Translations under genes and position numbers: made by a program
Shown: piece by piece, positions 29,251-41,493 of the stretch
Position numbering within the stretch: the first letter of the stretch is position 1
Layout: every line of letters starts with the position of its first letter
Assembly: GCA_964482035.1 (NCBI GenBank)
Contig: CAYZVC010000001.1
Coordinates: forward strand, 372,001-436,000
Reading direction: 5' to 3'
DNA length: 64,000 nt
DNA from: JANJWP01 sp964482035
GTDB lineage: Bacteria; Patescibacteriota; Gracilibacteria; BD1-5; UBA2023
Notes under the pieces: generated by a model
Databases searched by the model: none
What the model was told of the DNA's origin: nothing
Seen by the model: only the letters and a program-made list of their open reading frames with translations

Positions 29251-30072
29251 GTGTCCAAGAACCGCCCACCGTTTTCGATTTACGAAACCGCCCCCAAACT
29301 TTCATTTTCCAGACAGTCGAAATGATCGGCGTTTTTAGTCGTGGGAGGCGTGGCGACCAAAGTCGAAAAGGTGGTGAGGGAATCCGATTTCGCGCTCTTT
29401 GCGGGATGTTATTGAATTATCGACAACCTTTCCCCCCATGCGGAAGCCGGCATCCCCGTAACTGCCGATATCGACGAGGCCGCCGTTTGGGGCGGGATGA
29501 TCGAAGAGCTTGCCCGACAGTGAGACGTTTTACCGAAGTCTCTCGAATCGGTAAGCGAAGACGTATCCAAGATTCTTTGAAAACCCGTTTCCGTTTTTTC
29601 TGACCAGAAGATCGCGAAGATGGCGAAAGATGCCAAACGTCTCGCCGAAAGTGCGGAGAAGGAAGCGAAACGCGCGGAAAAACGACGTCAGAACAGACTT
29701 TCCAAATCTCCAGGGGAAACCGCGGATGCCGGAATCAAGAAGCCCATGGTCGTGGTCGTCATCGAAAAGCGCCTCGCGAAGTGCGAAGCCTCCATGAAAG
29801 TCTACCGGTACCTCGATCCGACCGTGAAAGAAGACGTGCCGGAGCCGACCGTGGCGGAAGTGGAAAAATTCATTTCCACCATTGAACGGACGACCGTGGA
29901 AATCGCTTTGTCGAGCGGAAAACGGGCATTGCCGGTAATGAGGAAACTCGCCGAACTCCGCGCTTTGGTCATCATGGCTTTCCCCGCGGCGCACGACCGT
30001 TTGCGCCCGATTGTGGACGCTGCCGTTAAAAAGGCTTCTAAGCCTATTCGGCAAGCGGAAAACCGGGTATAA
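29251..30072 (+). CDS. Soluble protein with central coiled coil, function unknown
   Basis: 273 residues from GTG 29251 (no ATG until residue 80) to TAA 30070, four UGA codons. N-terminal half alpha/beta (AFLVVGGVATKVEKVV, GCYGIIDNLSPHAEAG), then a Lys/Glu/Ala-rich coiled coil (RLAESAEKEAKRAEKRRQNR) and a helical C-terminus. Third gene after ABC-F and immediately upstream of gyrB. Unknown function. Confidence 0.6.
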
Positions 30073-30100
30073 TTCGATTTTACTTTCGTTTCTTGTTCCG

Positions 30101-30106
30101 TATAAT
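30101..30106 (+). promoter_or_regulatory. -10 box of gyrB
   Basis: Perfect TATAAT 30 bases before the gyrB ATG, with TTTACT as a weak -35 at 16 bases. A second TATAAT at 30068-30073 overlaps the upstream stop codon. Confidence 0.5.
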
Positions 30107-30136
30107 CCGCGGGACTATTTTTAGGTACCCATCCTC

Positions 30137-32044
<1,908 letters not shown>

Positions 32045-32050
32045 CAAGAT

Positions 32051-32695
32051 ATGGCAAGGAAAAAGGGGTATCGAAAAAGTCGCCGACGTTCTTGAAAGTG
32101 ACCTGATTTCATCGAGGCTCTTTTCGGTTTCGCCGCGCTGGTTTGATTGTCCTTTCATTTCTATGTAAAGCCTTATTTTGAGCTTCATCGAGAAACGATA
32201 ACGCACTGGTTTATCGTCGTTCTTTTTTCGCTGGCATGAATCTTGGCAACGCTCCTTGCATTCTGGATTTTTAAGAAGACGAGAAGCTCCAATTTGACCG
32301 CAAGGGATTGAAAGGATGCCGTATTCGAAGCCCTTGTGGCTGAAATGAATTCTTTTTCACAAATAAGAAATCATGCTTCCGAAGCTTTATATCAGATGGA
32401 ACTTGCGGGTTTTTTAAAAAAAACCTTTCCAAAACTCGATATCGAAGAAACGAGAAGCGACACGAGACCGGATATCGTCGTTTGAAACATAGCGATTGAA
32501 GTCAAATGACCCACCTGAAAACCGGAACTGCGTACTATTGCGGATAAAATCATCAGATATCTCAAGCAGTACGATAGGCTCGTAGTGATTTTGTTTGATC
32601 TTCAGATTACGGAAAAGGAATATCAAGAGTGGGAAGATTGAATTTTCGACGCCTTTTCAAATAAGGCTGATTCGTTAGAGATTATCGTAAAATAA
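32051..32695 (+). CDS. Membrane-anchored PD-(D/E)XK nuclease-like protein
   Basis: 214 residues, ATG 32051 to TAA 32693, ten UGA codons and clearly AT-richer than its neighbours. Basic N-terminus, two membrane helices (about 20-40 and 55-78), a helix, then a domain with RPDIVVGNIAIEVKGPTG: P-D, then E-V-K, the core of the PD-(D/E)XK nuclease fold, followed by a helix IADKIIRYLKQYD and strand RLVVILFD. Similar membrane-anchored nuclease-like proteins exist among Mrr/NERD-type families. The strong UGA use suggests origin in, or long residence in, a code-25 genome. Confidence 0.75.
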
Positions 32696-32701
32696 GTACC
32701 C

Positions 32702-33307
32702 ATGCCTTTCACTCTCGACCGTTACGCCGCAGCCGATAGCCTCGCCATCTCGACGAGGACTTTGGACCGTTACGTAAAAGCGGGCAAACTCCGTTCGAAG
32801 AAGGTCGGGAAGAAGGTTTTCGTCCACGACGGGGATTTGGACATCCTGAAGAACGAACTCGGGAGGGAGGTCGACGATTCCGCACGTCAGGAAGACGTCG
32901 AGTTCGTAAGCCCGAAAGCTGAAGACGGCGAAATCGTCTTCTTTGATGACGTTAAGAAGGATACGGGATTCCGTCGCAAGCCGGTACTCGTCGATTATCA
33001 AGATCTCTTCGAAGACGCGCAGAAACGCATCGACGAGAAGGACCGGGTCATCCGCGAACTTTCGTACCGCGTTGGCCAGGCTGAGGCAGAGCTGAAAAAC
33101 TCGGTTTCGATGATCGAGTTCAAAAAGACATCGTACCTTCTCGAAGCGGCCAAGACCAAGGGCGACGAAGAAAAGGCGAATGCCGTAAAGGAAGTCGAAG
33201 CCGTGACCAAACGGCTCGAAAGCGAAAAGAACATTACCGCTATTCTCGCTTTCGCCCTTGCCATCCTCCTTTTGGGGTTCCTCGGCATGTGGTTCGCCAC
33301 TATCTAA
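32702..33307 (+). CDS. HTH / coiled-coil / C-terminal TM protein
   Basis: 201 residues. N-terminal MerR- or excisionase-like helix-turn-helix (LAISTRTLDRYVKAGKLRS, then KKVGKKVFVHDGDL), acidic linker, long coiled coil (about 98-180) and a C-terminal membrane helix (ITAILAFALAILLLGFLGMWF). A DNA-binding head tethered to the membrane by its tail would suit a membrane-linked regulator or nucleoid tether. Six bases after the nuclease-like gene, so possibly a functional pair. No UGA, TAA stop. Confidence 0.75.
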   Translation: MPFTLDRYAAADSLAISTRTLDRYVKAGKLRSKKVGKKVFVHDGDLDILKNELGREVDDSARQEDVEFVSPKAEDGEIVFFDDVKKDTGFRRKPVLVDYQDLFEDAQKRIDEKDRVIRELSYRVGQAEAELKNSVSMIEFKKTSYLLEAAKTKGDEEKANAVKEVEAVTKRLESEKNITAILAFALAILLLGFLGMWFATI

Positions 33308-33330
33308 TCCCGTTCGCGGGATTTTATTTT
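33306..33330 (+). terminator. Intrinsic terminator
   Basis: AATCCCG / CGGGATT with a TTCG loop followed by TTATTTTG, right after the TAA of the HTH gene. Confidence 0.75.
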
Positions 33331-33451
33331 GTAGCTTTTTTAAAATGCGGACTGTGAACTCAATCTTTGCGTTTCTTCGCTCTCCGTAGCAAACTACGGT
33401 TCGCTCCGATACGCAGCTTTCGTCCAAATTCCATCATTTTAAAAAAGCTAC
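33331..33451. repeat. 121-bp element with 17-bp perfect terminal inverted repeats
   Basis: Arms GTAGCTTTTTTAAAATG (33331-33347) and CATTTTAAAAAAGCTAC (33435-33451) match perfectly. Inside, CGGAC/GTCC, TGCGT/ACGCA and CCGTAG/CTACGG can pair, giving one long interrupted hairpin. It lies 16 bases 5' of pyrH. It could be a structured RNA, a miniature mobile element, or a cruciform regulator; it resembles the 15886 element in size and in the shared CGTTTCTTCG, which could be chance. Confidence 0.6.
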
Positions 33452-33467
33452 TTCACCCCTCCATCCT

Positions 33468-34178
33468 ATGCAGATCCAGAACGCGAAGCGCTTTCTCCTC
33501 AAGCTTTCCGGCGAGGCCCTCCAGGGTTCCGTAGGGTACGGAATAGACGTCGAATTCCTCCATACGCTCGCGGAAAAGGTCGTCGCGCTCGCGAATTCTT
33601 GAAAGGAGGTCGTCATCGTCATCGGCTGAGGCAACATCTTCCGCGGCGCTACTATGGCCGCCAAAGGGCTCGACCGTTCGCAGGGCGACTATATGGGAAT
33701 GCTCGCCACGGTCATCAACGGCATCGCGCTCGGTGACGCGATAGAACGACACGGCAGGGAAGTGCGCATCATGAGTGCGTTGGAAATCAACCGCGTAAGC
33801 GAACTCTTCATCCAACGCCGTGCGGTCAAGCACCTTACGAACGGTCGAGTGGTAATTGCCGTGGGCGGTTCAGGAAACCCGTATTTCACTACCGACTCCG
33901 CCGCCGTCCTCCGTGCGCTCGAACTCCACTGTGACGTCCTCGTCAAGGGCACCAAGGTCGACGGGGTATACGATAAGGATCCGGCAAAGCATCCGGACGC
34001 CGTCCGCTACGATACCGTTCCGGGTTCCGTGGCCCTTACGAAGAACCTCCGAATCATGGATCAGAGCGCGCTCGCGCTCGCGAAGGACGAAAAACTTCCG
34101 CTCTTCGTTTGCCGTATCGAAGACATCGATCGTCTCTGAACCGGCGACGTCCGCGGTACGATGGTTACTCCGGAATAA
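33468..34178 (+). CDS. pyrH: UMP kinase
   Basis: 236 residues, ATG 33468 to TAA 34176. Amino-acid-kinase fold: RFLLKLSGEALQG at the start, VVIVIGGGNIFRGA (middle Gly is UGA, matching the invariant GGGN), GNPYFTTDSAA, and KVDGVYDKDP. It converts UMP to UDP in pyrimidine nucleotide synthesis. The C-terminus RLGTGDVRGTMV also uses UGA for its first Gly; the standard reading would lose both ends. Shared terminator downstream. Confidence 0.97.
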
Positions 34179-34183
34179 TTTCG

Positions 34184-34218
34184 AAATAAAATCCCCCGGT
34201 AGTCGGGGGATTTTATTT
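34184..34218. terminator. Bidirectional intrinsic terminator
   Basis: 15-bp stem AAATAAAATCCCCCG / CGGGGGATTTTATTT between convergent pyrH and the secreted-protein gene. Confidence 0.9.
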
Positions 34219-34223
34219 GGCTT

Positions 34224-34946
34224 TTAATTTTTCATACAAACGGCGCATTTTACCCAACGGTTCGTCGGATAGTTGGTAGCGTCGGAGGTTCACCAAAGGA
34301 AAGTGCCCGTGACGAACGCTCCGCCGGAAGACCAACTATACGTTCTGGACGCGTCGAACGACGTCGGATCGATACACAGGGATTTGGTAATCCTTCCTCC
34401 GTGGCCGTGGTAACCGCCCATGGAATATCCCGTAAATAGCGGACTCCAGCCAGCAGGGCAGGATTGGGTTCCCATGAGTTGGAACGTGGTACTCGGTACG
34501 TAGACCTGTGCGCATCGAATATGTCTGGTGTCCGTTATCCCAGGAGGCATGCGCACGGCATCCGCAGTACCCAGGGGATAGAGGAGGTCGCCATAGTTCG
34601 TAGAGGCGGCCGTTCCTCCCGGATCGCCCCCTTGCATGCAGAATGGTTCGGAATTCGCCTGCCCGTAATCTGGTCAGTATCCCCATCAGGTCATGAGGAG
34701 GTCCGTTCCCGTAGGAGCCGTTCCCCGTCACCATACGGTAATCACTTCCCCTCCGGCTTTCATCGTTCTGGAGTCGAGCTGTTGGATATTCGCCACCATG
34801 GCGTTCCAATTCGCCGAAGAAAGCGTACTGCCGGAATTCGTTACCGGTCACATATCGTTCAGAAGCGTAGCGTAGAGTACGTTCCCTCAAAGGATGCCAA
34901 ACGAGATTCCTGCCGATATCGCCAATAGGCGGACGTATTTATTCAT
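34224..34946 (-). CDS. Secreted Gly/Tyr-rich protein with Cys pairs
   Basis: 240 residues, ATG 34946 to TAA 34224, six or more UGA codons. Signal peptide (YVRLLAISAGISFGILGGNV), a helical SSANWNAMVANIQQLDSR segment typical of minor pilin-like or surface proteins, then a Gly-rich beta domain with conserved-looking Cys (SEPFCMQGG, HIRCAQVYVP, TQSCPAGWSP, SLCIDPTS, WVKCAVCMKN). Likely extracellular and disulfide-stabilised. Similar proteins are common in CPR genomes beside pilus genes. No function assigned. Confidence 0.65.
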
Positions 34947-35015
34947 AAAGGGGAGATTGCCGACTATTGTCACAATGGTAGCCGACCTCTCATAATAATC
35001 AAATCCGCGTTTAAA

Positions 35016-36050
35016 TTACCAACTTTTGCCGTTCGGTCCCGAGTCCGGTTGGGGAAGCATGCTGTCGAACAGGGGATCACCCGAAAACAGCTCGCGAAGA
35101 GAGTTCGGTATCGAGTTTTGGGATTGGGCTTGACCGTCGGGGCGAACGTACTTATCCCGTTCTTTTTGAAGTTCGGAAAGGCTTTTTATATCGGCCTCCA
35201 GTTCTTTTCTTTCTTCGGCAGACAACGGAACGGATCCGTTCGATCACCGGTTTCCCCCCGGATCGCCTTGGAGAGACGCGGGATTTCCGGAATTGGTCCA
35301 GTTTCAAGTTTTCGGGGGCTCGGATTTTTTGCCCGTATCTTTTTTCTCTTCCGATCCGTTTTTTTGCTCTTCCTCTCAGGATCAGGGGGATTTTGATTCG
35401 CCCTTCGCGGAAGAATCGGAATTTTCCGGTTGCTTTTCGTCCTTCTTTTCACCGTCTTTCGAGCCTCACTTATTGGCCTCCTCCGTCTTTCTGCTGTCTC
35501 AACCGCTGTCTTGGTCCTGTTCTTCTTTTTTCCCCGCCTCCTCTTTCTCCTGTTTCACTTGCTCGTCGAGAAGCTTTTTCACGATGTCGAAATTCGTGCG
35601 GGAATCTTCGTTCCCGTCGATCCGGTATGATCCGGTATAGGCGACGAGAGCCCCGTACAATCAGAGTTTCCTATTGGTTCATTCGAGGTTGACGGCGTCT
35701 TTCGCCCGAGCGTTTCCGAGGGCGAGAAGGCGTAAGGATTCGAGTTTTTCCCGTTCTTTCCCTTCGGCGGAATTGGCCTCTGGATAGAGTACCCCTATCG
35801 CTTCATGATCGAAATTCGAGTTCGTGAGTGACGCGCCGTCCGCAATCTTCAAGCGGTCTTTTACGGGGGAGTCCTTTTTTGAGGACTCGAGCCCGGTTTC
35901 GAACATGCGGGTCGCGGTTTCGTGTTGTCAGATTTTCTCCGCCGCCCACCCCATGAGAAAAAACGCCTCCGGCCTATGCGAGGCGAGATTGACGGCCAAA
36001 AGCGAGCTGAGCGCTATTATGAAACCGGTAAGGAGCGCTTTTTGGATCAT
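35016..36050 (-). CDS. Membrane-anchored low-complexity protein of the Bat cluster
   Basis: 344 residues, ATG 36050 to TAA 35016, about nine UGA codons. N-terminal membrane helix (LLTGFIIALSSLLAVNLA), a helical region with TPR-like spacing (AAEKIGQHETATRMFETGLE, LESLRLLALGNARAKDAV), then a long Lys/Glu/Ser/Gly low-complexity stretch and a helical end. In Bat operons the gene after the two VWA proteins often encodes a TPR protein (BatC/BatE), which this resembles in place and shape. Its ATG overlaps the 3' end of the VWA gene. Confidence 0.65.
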
Positions 36051-37036
36051 GCTGGAATTTTATCAGGAATGACGAACGCCGCAACGAACGCGAGAAGGGA
36101 AATGAGATGGAAAGGGGATACGGGGGTTTCTGTTTCGCTCCGGTTTTCGTCTTCCGCGGACTTTACCGATTTGAGGGAATCCGCGAAAGCTTCCTCCGCG
36201 CCTTTCTCGTCCGTTTCGCTTCCGTCTGTCGCTTCGGCGATTCTCAAAGCGGTTTCCCGATTGGATTTCGTTACCACCGGATTCCCGTTCCTGTCCGATT
36301 GGTACACGGTTCATCCCATGAAATCCTTTCCCAATGGGACTTGCGATCCTTCCGGACTTCCGTACGTCACCGAGAGCGTCATGAGGGAATTCTCAGCATG
36401 TTGGAAAACAGACCTGAGATTGGCCACGTTCGGAGTGTCTTCCGCGTCTCAGCCGTCCGTCAGGATGACCGCGAGGGTCGTGGGTTTCGTGGTGGCATCG
36501 TCCGCTCACGTTCCGTATCGGTCGTCGAGGTGTTTTCCCACTTTGAGGAAGTCCGTTCCTACGGAGTTCGAGTATTTGCTCGAAATGCCCGATAAGAGAG
36601 CGACGAAGGCGGTCTTGTCTGACGTTTTCGGAATGGCTTCGTACGTCTCGCCTGCGAAAACCGTGAGCGAATACGAATTCTGAGGGTGTTTTTCCACCAT
36701 GCCGACTATGAACGTTTTCGCTCGGTCCAGCCGACTCGACTCTTCGCCAGGATCGACCGCGTCCATCGACCGCGATACGTCTAAAACGAACGCTACGTCC
36801 TTGGAGGGCTCGCTTACGCTTCGGACGTTCATCGAATACGGAGTGAACGTCAATCATAGGCAGGCCATGCCTGTCACGAACGCCGTCCGACGAGCGTTCC
36901 TTCGGATTGTCGATACGCGGTAATTTCCCGAACTTTCCGAAAGCCGGGGAATCTTTAACATACGGTTCGCAAGAAGGGCGGCCGCCCAGAAGAGGAAGGC
37001 CGCTACGATGAGGATGGTACCGAAGGTCGCGGACAT
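36017..37036 (-). CDS. VWA-domain membrane protein (BatB-like)
   Basis: 339 residues. N-terminal membrane helix pair (GTILIVAAFLFWAAALLA; TAFVTGMACLGLTFTPY), a VWA domain with MIDAS motif DVSRSMDAVD, downstream Thr/Asp positions (VILTDGDAEDTP) and a C-terminal membrane helix (FHLISLLAFVAAFVIPD). The Gly of LTDG is UGA. The start ATG overlaps the upstream stop as TAATG. With UGA as Gly the end is TAA 36017, 10 codons past a UGA that itself overlaps the next ATG. BatA/BatB proteins act together in envelope or stress functions. Confidence 0.85.
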
Positions 37037-38061
37037 TATACGGAGGGGTCATCGCTAACGATTCTCGAAGTGGCGGCGAAGAGGACGAGCGACAGAAGCA
37101 GCGTGATGAGAAACGGGGATTCCGCGGAGGAATACCGTTTGACGGTTTCCCGAACGCTTTCTTTTTTCGTGGATTGGTCGAGCGCTTCGAAAACCGTTTC
37201 GAGACCCTTCACGTCTCACGCGTTGGCGAAGGTTCCGGAAGTGGTAGTGGAAATGAACGCCATGAGCGCGGCGTCCACGATGGCGCGTATCGGTTTTCCA
37301 TCCGGTCAGAGGAAATAGGTTTTCTGTCCCGTTGCCTTGTCCGTTACGAAGAGATCGATGCCCTTCGGGTCGCCGATGCCGATGGAGTGGATTTTAATTT
37401 TCCGCTCGGACATGAGCTTCGCTACCGGTTTGGGATCTATTCCGACGTTCGCTTCGCCGTCGGTAACGAGCACGACGTTCTTATCTCCGGTCGTTCAAGA
37501 CAGGCTTTCGGACGCGAGCAGGAGACCTTCTCAGATATTCGTTCACGACAAGCCCGGGATTTCCTGGCGGATGGAGTCCGTCGTGACTTTGGATAGAATC
37601 GCCGTAAAAGCCTCCACGTCGTTCGTGAGCGGACTGAGGAGAAAGGGTTTTCCCGCGAAAATCACGAGTCAGAATCTATCCCCGTCCCGTTTCGCGACGA
37701 AGTTCGCGAGCACGCGTTTTGCGGTTTCGATTCGGTTCGGGCTCAAGTCTTCCGCGAGCATCGACTTGGAGATGTCGAAGACGAAAACGATATCCGTACC
37801 CTCTTTAGTCTCCGAAGTTTTCTCATAGGGGTGCCTCGGATCGGCCATGAGCGCCGCGAGACAAATGATGACGGCGGCACCTAAGAACGCACGTACGACG
37901 TGGAACGATACGCGTCAGGATTTTTTCGAATCCGCTCACGCGATTCTGAAATACCTTCAGAATTTCGCTTCCCTGAGGAGCATCGCGAAAACGGGTACGG
38001 CCAAAAAAGCGAGCACGAACGCTAGCGGTCGGAGGAATTCGATATTCGCGAGCTCGGTCAT
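37036..38061 (-). CDS. VWA-domain membrane protein (BatA-like)
   Basis: 341 residues, ATG 38061 to TAA 37036, about ten UGA codons. Two N-terminal membrane helices, VWA domain with MIDAS DISKSMLAED, LSPLTNDVEAF and VLVTDGEANVGID, and a C-terminal membrane helix (SPFLITLLLSLVLFAATS). This is the BatA arrangement. Stop and start overlap neighbours on both sides by one base (TAATG), indicating tight translational coupling through the cluster. MoxR ATPase and DUF58 partners are not next to it. Confidence 0.88.
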
Positions 38062-38561
38062 TATCTGGAGTTGATGAAGGACTTTGCGGACTCTTTGAGA
38101 CTGAGATTGGAAGCGGCGTTTTTCTTCGAAGCGGAATATTCCAATTCCCGGGCGAAATACGCGAGCGGAACGAATCCGTCCATGGATTTTGTAGCTTTGA
38201 CGGCTTCGGCTGCCGTCATGTTCGGGAACATGGGGTTTCCAAGTTCGCGCACGAGGTACGACCGGACGTAAGACCAAGTTTTTTCCGCAAAATCCGGATC
38301 CAAGACGTCGAGTTTTTCGAGCGCTTCCAGTACGGCTTCTTTATGAGATGCGCCTGAATCGTTTTTTGATTTTTCCGCGGGGTCATCGATTTTCGAAACG
38401 AGCTTCGCGAAGTGGTAGTGCGCAAGTGCGGCAATCGCTCATACTACGAGTGCGAAAAGGATTTCCGGCAGGAACGCGGAAAAGAAATCCGCGTCGGGAG
38501 ACGGGAATTTCGCAGGACGGAGTTCCGGAAGGGAACCGCTATTTTGCGTAGTACTGTCCAT
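38061..38561 (-). CDS. DUF4381-like membrane protein of the Bat cluster
   Basis: 166 residues, ATG 38561 to TAA 38061, one UGA in VVGAIAAL. Pro-rich N-terminus (SLPELRPAKFPSPDADFF), one membrane helix, then a cytoplasmic helical domain with ALEKLDVLDPDFAEKTWSYV and a long segment of charged helices. DUF4381 proteins occupy this position before BatA in many genomes. The ATG lies 23 bases inside the 3' end of the ftsQ-like gene in another frame. Confidence 0.7.
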
Positions 38562-39570
38562 ATACGCGTTCGAGATTCTTTTTACAAACCGCTTCTTCCC
38601 GGCAAACGAACACTCTTGCGGGAACGCGGAGATCTACGTACGAAACCCCTCACTTCGCGAGTATGCCGCCTTCTTGGGAATTCCAGAACACCAACGTGGA
38701 GATTTGGCGTTTTTCCGTGCCGTCGAGTGAGAATACGAGCCTCGCGCCAGAATCGAGAAACACGTGGACTTCCTGTTCGAGGCGGAAAAACGCGAATTTG
38801 GCTATGGTAACGCCAGGAAGGGTTTCCTTAATGGTCTGTCTCAACGTGATGATGCGAGACATCGCCTCTTCGCTCACTCCTTCGCGGTAGTCGAGAAATC
38901 CCGCTTCGGTAAGGTCGGGGTCAATGATGTTGATTTCGCTGAGTTCCGGGTTCCTCGTCTTGCTGTATACGAGAACCCCGTTCCCCGTTACGCCGTAGTA
39001 GCGGTCGAGCTCCGGAAAATACGTGACGAATTCCGGCGGCCAAGAAGAAATGACGATCTTGAGTCCGTTGGGGTACAGTCTCGTGACTTTGGCGCTCCGG
39101 ATGTTTTTCTGCATCGTGATGATCGCGTTCGACACTTCGTCGGAATTGACGAGAAAAATCGGGGTGCCGTAGAAATCTTCGATGGATTTGTAGGCGATAT
39201 TCACGTCGCTGCCGGCATCCACGCGCTCGATGATTACGTGCGAAGGCGAAATCCTGAAGTACGAGGAGCCGAAAGCCAGATAGCCGGAAAGGCAAACGAG
39301 GGCGATCGCCATGACGACGGACGCGACTTTGATCTTATCCCCTTCGTTTCGGACCTTCGTGTAGATGGTGGAAACGAAACGGAAACGCCCGCGTCAGGTG
39401 AACTCGAAAAGGGGCACCGATTTTCGAGGCGCCGATTTCGAAACGAGGTACTTCTTTGATTTTTCTTCGTGGACTTTCTTGCGAAAATTCCTCCGTTCGA
39501 AATACCGGAAGGCCGCGTCGATCTTGAGTTTCAATCGCCTAAGTTCCTGCATTTTCGCGAGAAATTTCAT
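38539..39570 (-). CDS. ftsQ: FtsQ/DivIB-like cell division protein
   Basis: 343 residues from ATG 39570 (a TTG 12 bases 5' and an ATG at 39552 are alternatives). Basic N-terminal region, one membrane helix (VVMAIALVCLSGYLAFGSS), POTRA domain beginning HVIIERVDAGSDVNIAYKSI, then the beta domain (KIVISSWPPEFVTYFPELD, YGVTGNGVLVY). FtsQ links early and late divisome proteins. UGA codons at the EFTG junction and in LAKGGVSYV. The 5' end overlaps rbfA by 32 bases. ftsA/ftsZ are not present nearby. Confidence 0.75.
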
Positions 39571-39907
39571 TGAGGAGTTCAAGCACCTTCGTTTCCGGGC
39601 TTATTTCGTCCTTGTATTCGGCCTTGGTGCGGAAACGGATGATGGGCGCCTTATGAAGGCCTATCTTGCGGGAAAGTTCGGTACGGAGTCATCCGGCGAT
39701 GGGTGCCAACGCTTTGGGGAGTTCTTTGGGATTGAAGATGGAATCCACGAATACGTCCGCATACGAAAAATCGGGCGAAATGCGTACGGAGACTACCGAT
39801 ACGATGCCGAATTTATCATCTTTTCCAGTGTCCCGGAGGCGCTGGAGGGCAACCTCGGTGACGCGTGCGGAAAGGTAGGCTCAAATCTTGTCGGTTCTGG
39901 AACTCAT
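39539..39907 (-). CDS. rbfA: Ribosome-binding factor A
   Basis: 122 residues, ATG 39907 to TAG 39539, two UGA codons. KH-type fold signatures: GIVSVVSVRISPDFSYADVF, LAPIAGGLRTELSRKIGLHK and PIIRFRTKAEY. RbfA matures the 16S rRNA 5' end and 30S subunit. Only visible when UGA is Gly, because IAGG and KIGAY contain it. Sits between polA and ftsQ on one transcript. Confidence 0.9.
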
Positions 39908-39962
39908 GTAGGTGGGGAAATTACCGCCGGATATTACGGAAGAGGGCTTCCGATTCAACTGA

Positions 39963-41480
39963 TTATTTGGCTTCGGACCAGTTTTTCCCGATTCACAGAT
40001 CCACGGGCAACCGGCATCCGGGAAGCGCGTTTTCCATCGCGCTTCGAACGAGGGTTTCGAGCGTTTCCATTTCGGACTCCGGACCCTCGAAAACGAGTTC
40101 GTCGTGGACCTGCATGATGAGCCGGCTTTCGAGCCCGGCTTTTTTGACGTTATCGGCCACGGTGACCATGGCGCGCTTGACGACGTCGGCGGCGGTGCCC
40201 TGTACCGGCATGTTCGTGGCTTCGCGCTCGGCGCCCTTCCTGATATTCTGGTTCGCGTCGCCCAGCCCCTTGATGAAACGTTTGCGGCCGAGGGCGGTTT
40301 CCACGTATCCGGTCGTTCTCGCTTTTTCGAGCATCGCGTCGTAGTACGCGCGCACTCAGGAGTACCGGCTGAAAAAAGCCTCGATGTACCCCGTGGCTTC
40401 CCCCGGGCTCGTTCCGACGGTCTTCGAGAGTCAGAAACCGGTGATTCCGTAAATGACCCCGAAGTTGACCGTTTTCGCTACGCGTCGTTGGTCTTTGGAT
40501 ATTTCCTTCGCTTCGGGGAAGAGGAACCTCGCCGTTTCCGCATGGATGTCGCGCCCTTCTTCGAACGCCGCGAGAAGCGCCGCGTCTCCGGACAAGTGCG
40601 CGAGGATGCGGAGTTCGATCTGCGAGTAGTCGGCTACGAGATAACGCCAAGTTTCGTCCTTGGGTTTGAAACAGGATTTGATACGGTTCGGATATCCTTC
40701 GCCGGACGGGATGTTCTGGAGGTTGGGAGCTTCGCTCGAGAGTCGTCCCGTAGCCGCGCCCATCTGGTTGTAGGTCGTACGGATCCGTCCGTCGTCCGCG
40801 ATATCTTTCACGAGGCCTTCCGCATAGGTGGAGCGAAGCTTTTCACAAGTGCGGTATTCGAGGATGAGGTTCGCGATGGCGTAGGTTTTTCAAATTTCTT
40901 CAAGCGTCTCGGAATCGACGGAAAATCCGGTTTTGATTTTTTTTCCCGCAGGAATGTTCAGTTTTTCGAAAAGCACGTATTGGACCTGCTTCGCAGAATT
41001 CGGATTGAACGGTTCTCCTATGAGGTCGTGCATTTTGAGTTCGAGGATTTTTGCCCGTTTTTTCAGTTCTTCGGCGATATCGGCGAGTTCTTCGCGGGAG
41101 ACGTAGACCCCCGTGGATTCCATCTCCGCGAGCACGGGAATGAGCGAGGATTCGAGTTCTCGGATGGAATTCTCGGCGGTTGCCAAAAGCTCACCGTCGG
41201 CCGAAAAATCCTTGTCGGCGAAATATGCCCGTTCGAAAGCTTCGGTAGCCGAATCGTCCGATGCGGAATATTCGTGCACCGCTTCCGCGTAGTCGCGGAA
41301 ATTCGAAATTTTCCTCTTGGAGTCGGAGAGGGCGAGCGAGGTTTTGAGGTCTTGGAAAACGGCCATTTTCAGTATCGGGAAATCGGTTTCCCCCATTATG
41401 CGGTTCGGGGGCGGTTTCGCAAACTGAAATGCCCTTGCATAAGCCCTCTGGGGGACTATCATCACCTCGGATTTACCCAT
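39963..41480 (-). CDS. polA: DNA polymerase I, polymerase domain only
   Basis: 505 residues, ATG 41480 to TAA 39963. Motif A VADYSQIELRILAHLSGD, motif B RRVAKTVNFGVIYGITGFG (last Gly is UGA, invariant), motif C MQVHDELVFEG. The N-terminal 190 residues are a short remnant with no recognisable 5'-3' nuclease and no complete 3'-5' exonuclease, so the enzyme is about half the normal length. A separate DnaQ-like exonuclease is encoded at 55456. First gene of the polA-rbfA-ftsQ-Bat unit. Confidence 0.92.
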
Positions 41481-41493
41481 AACCCCTTCTTAT

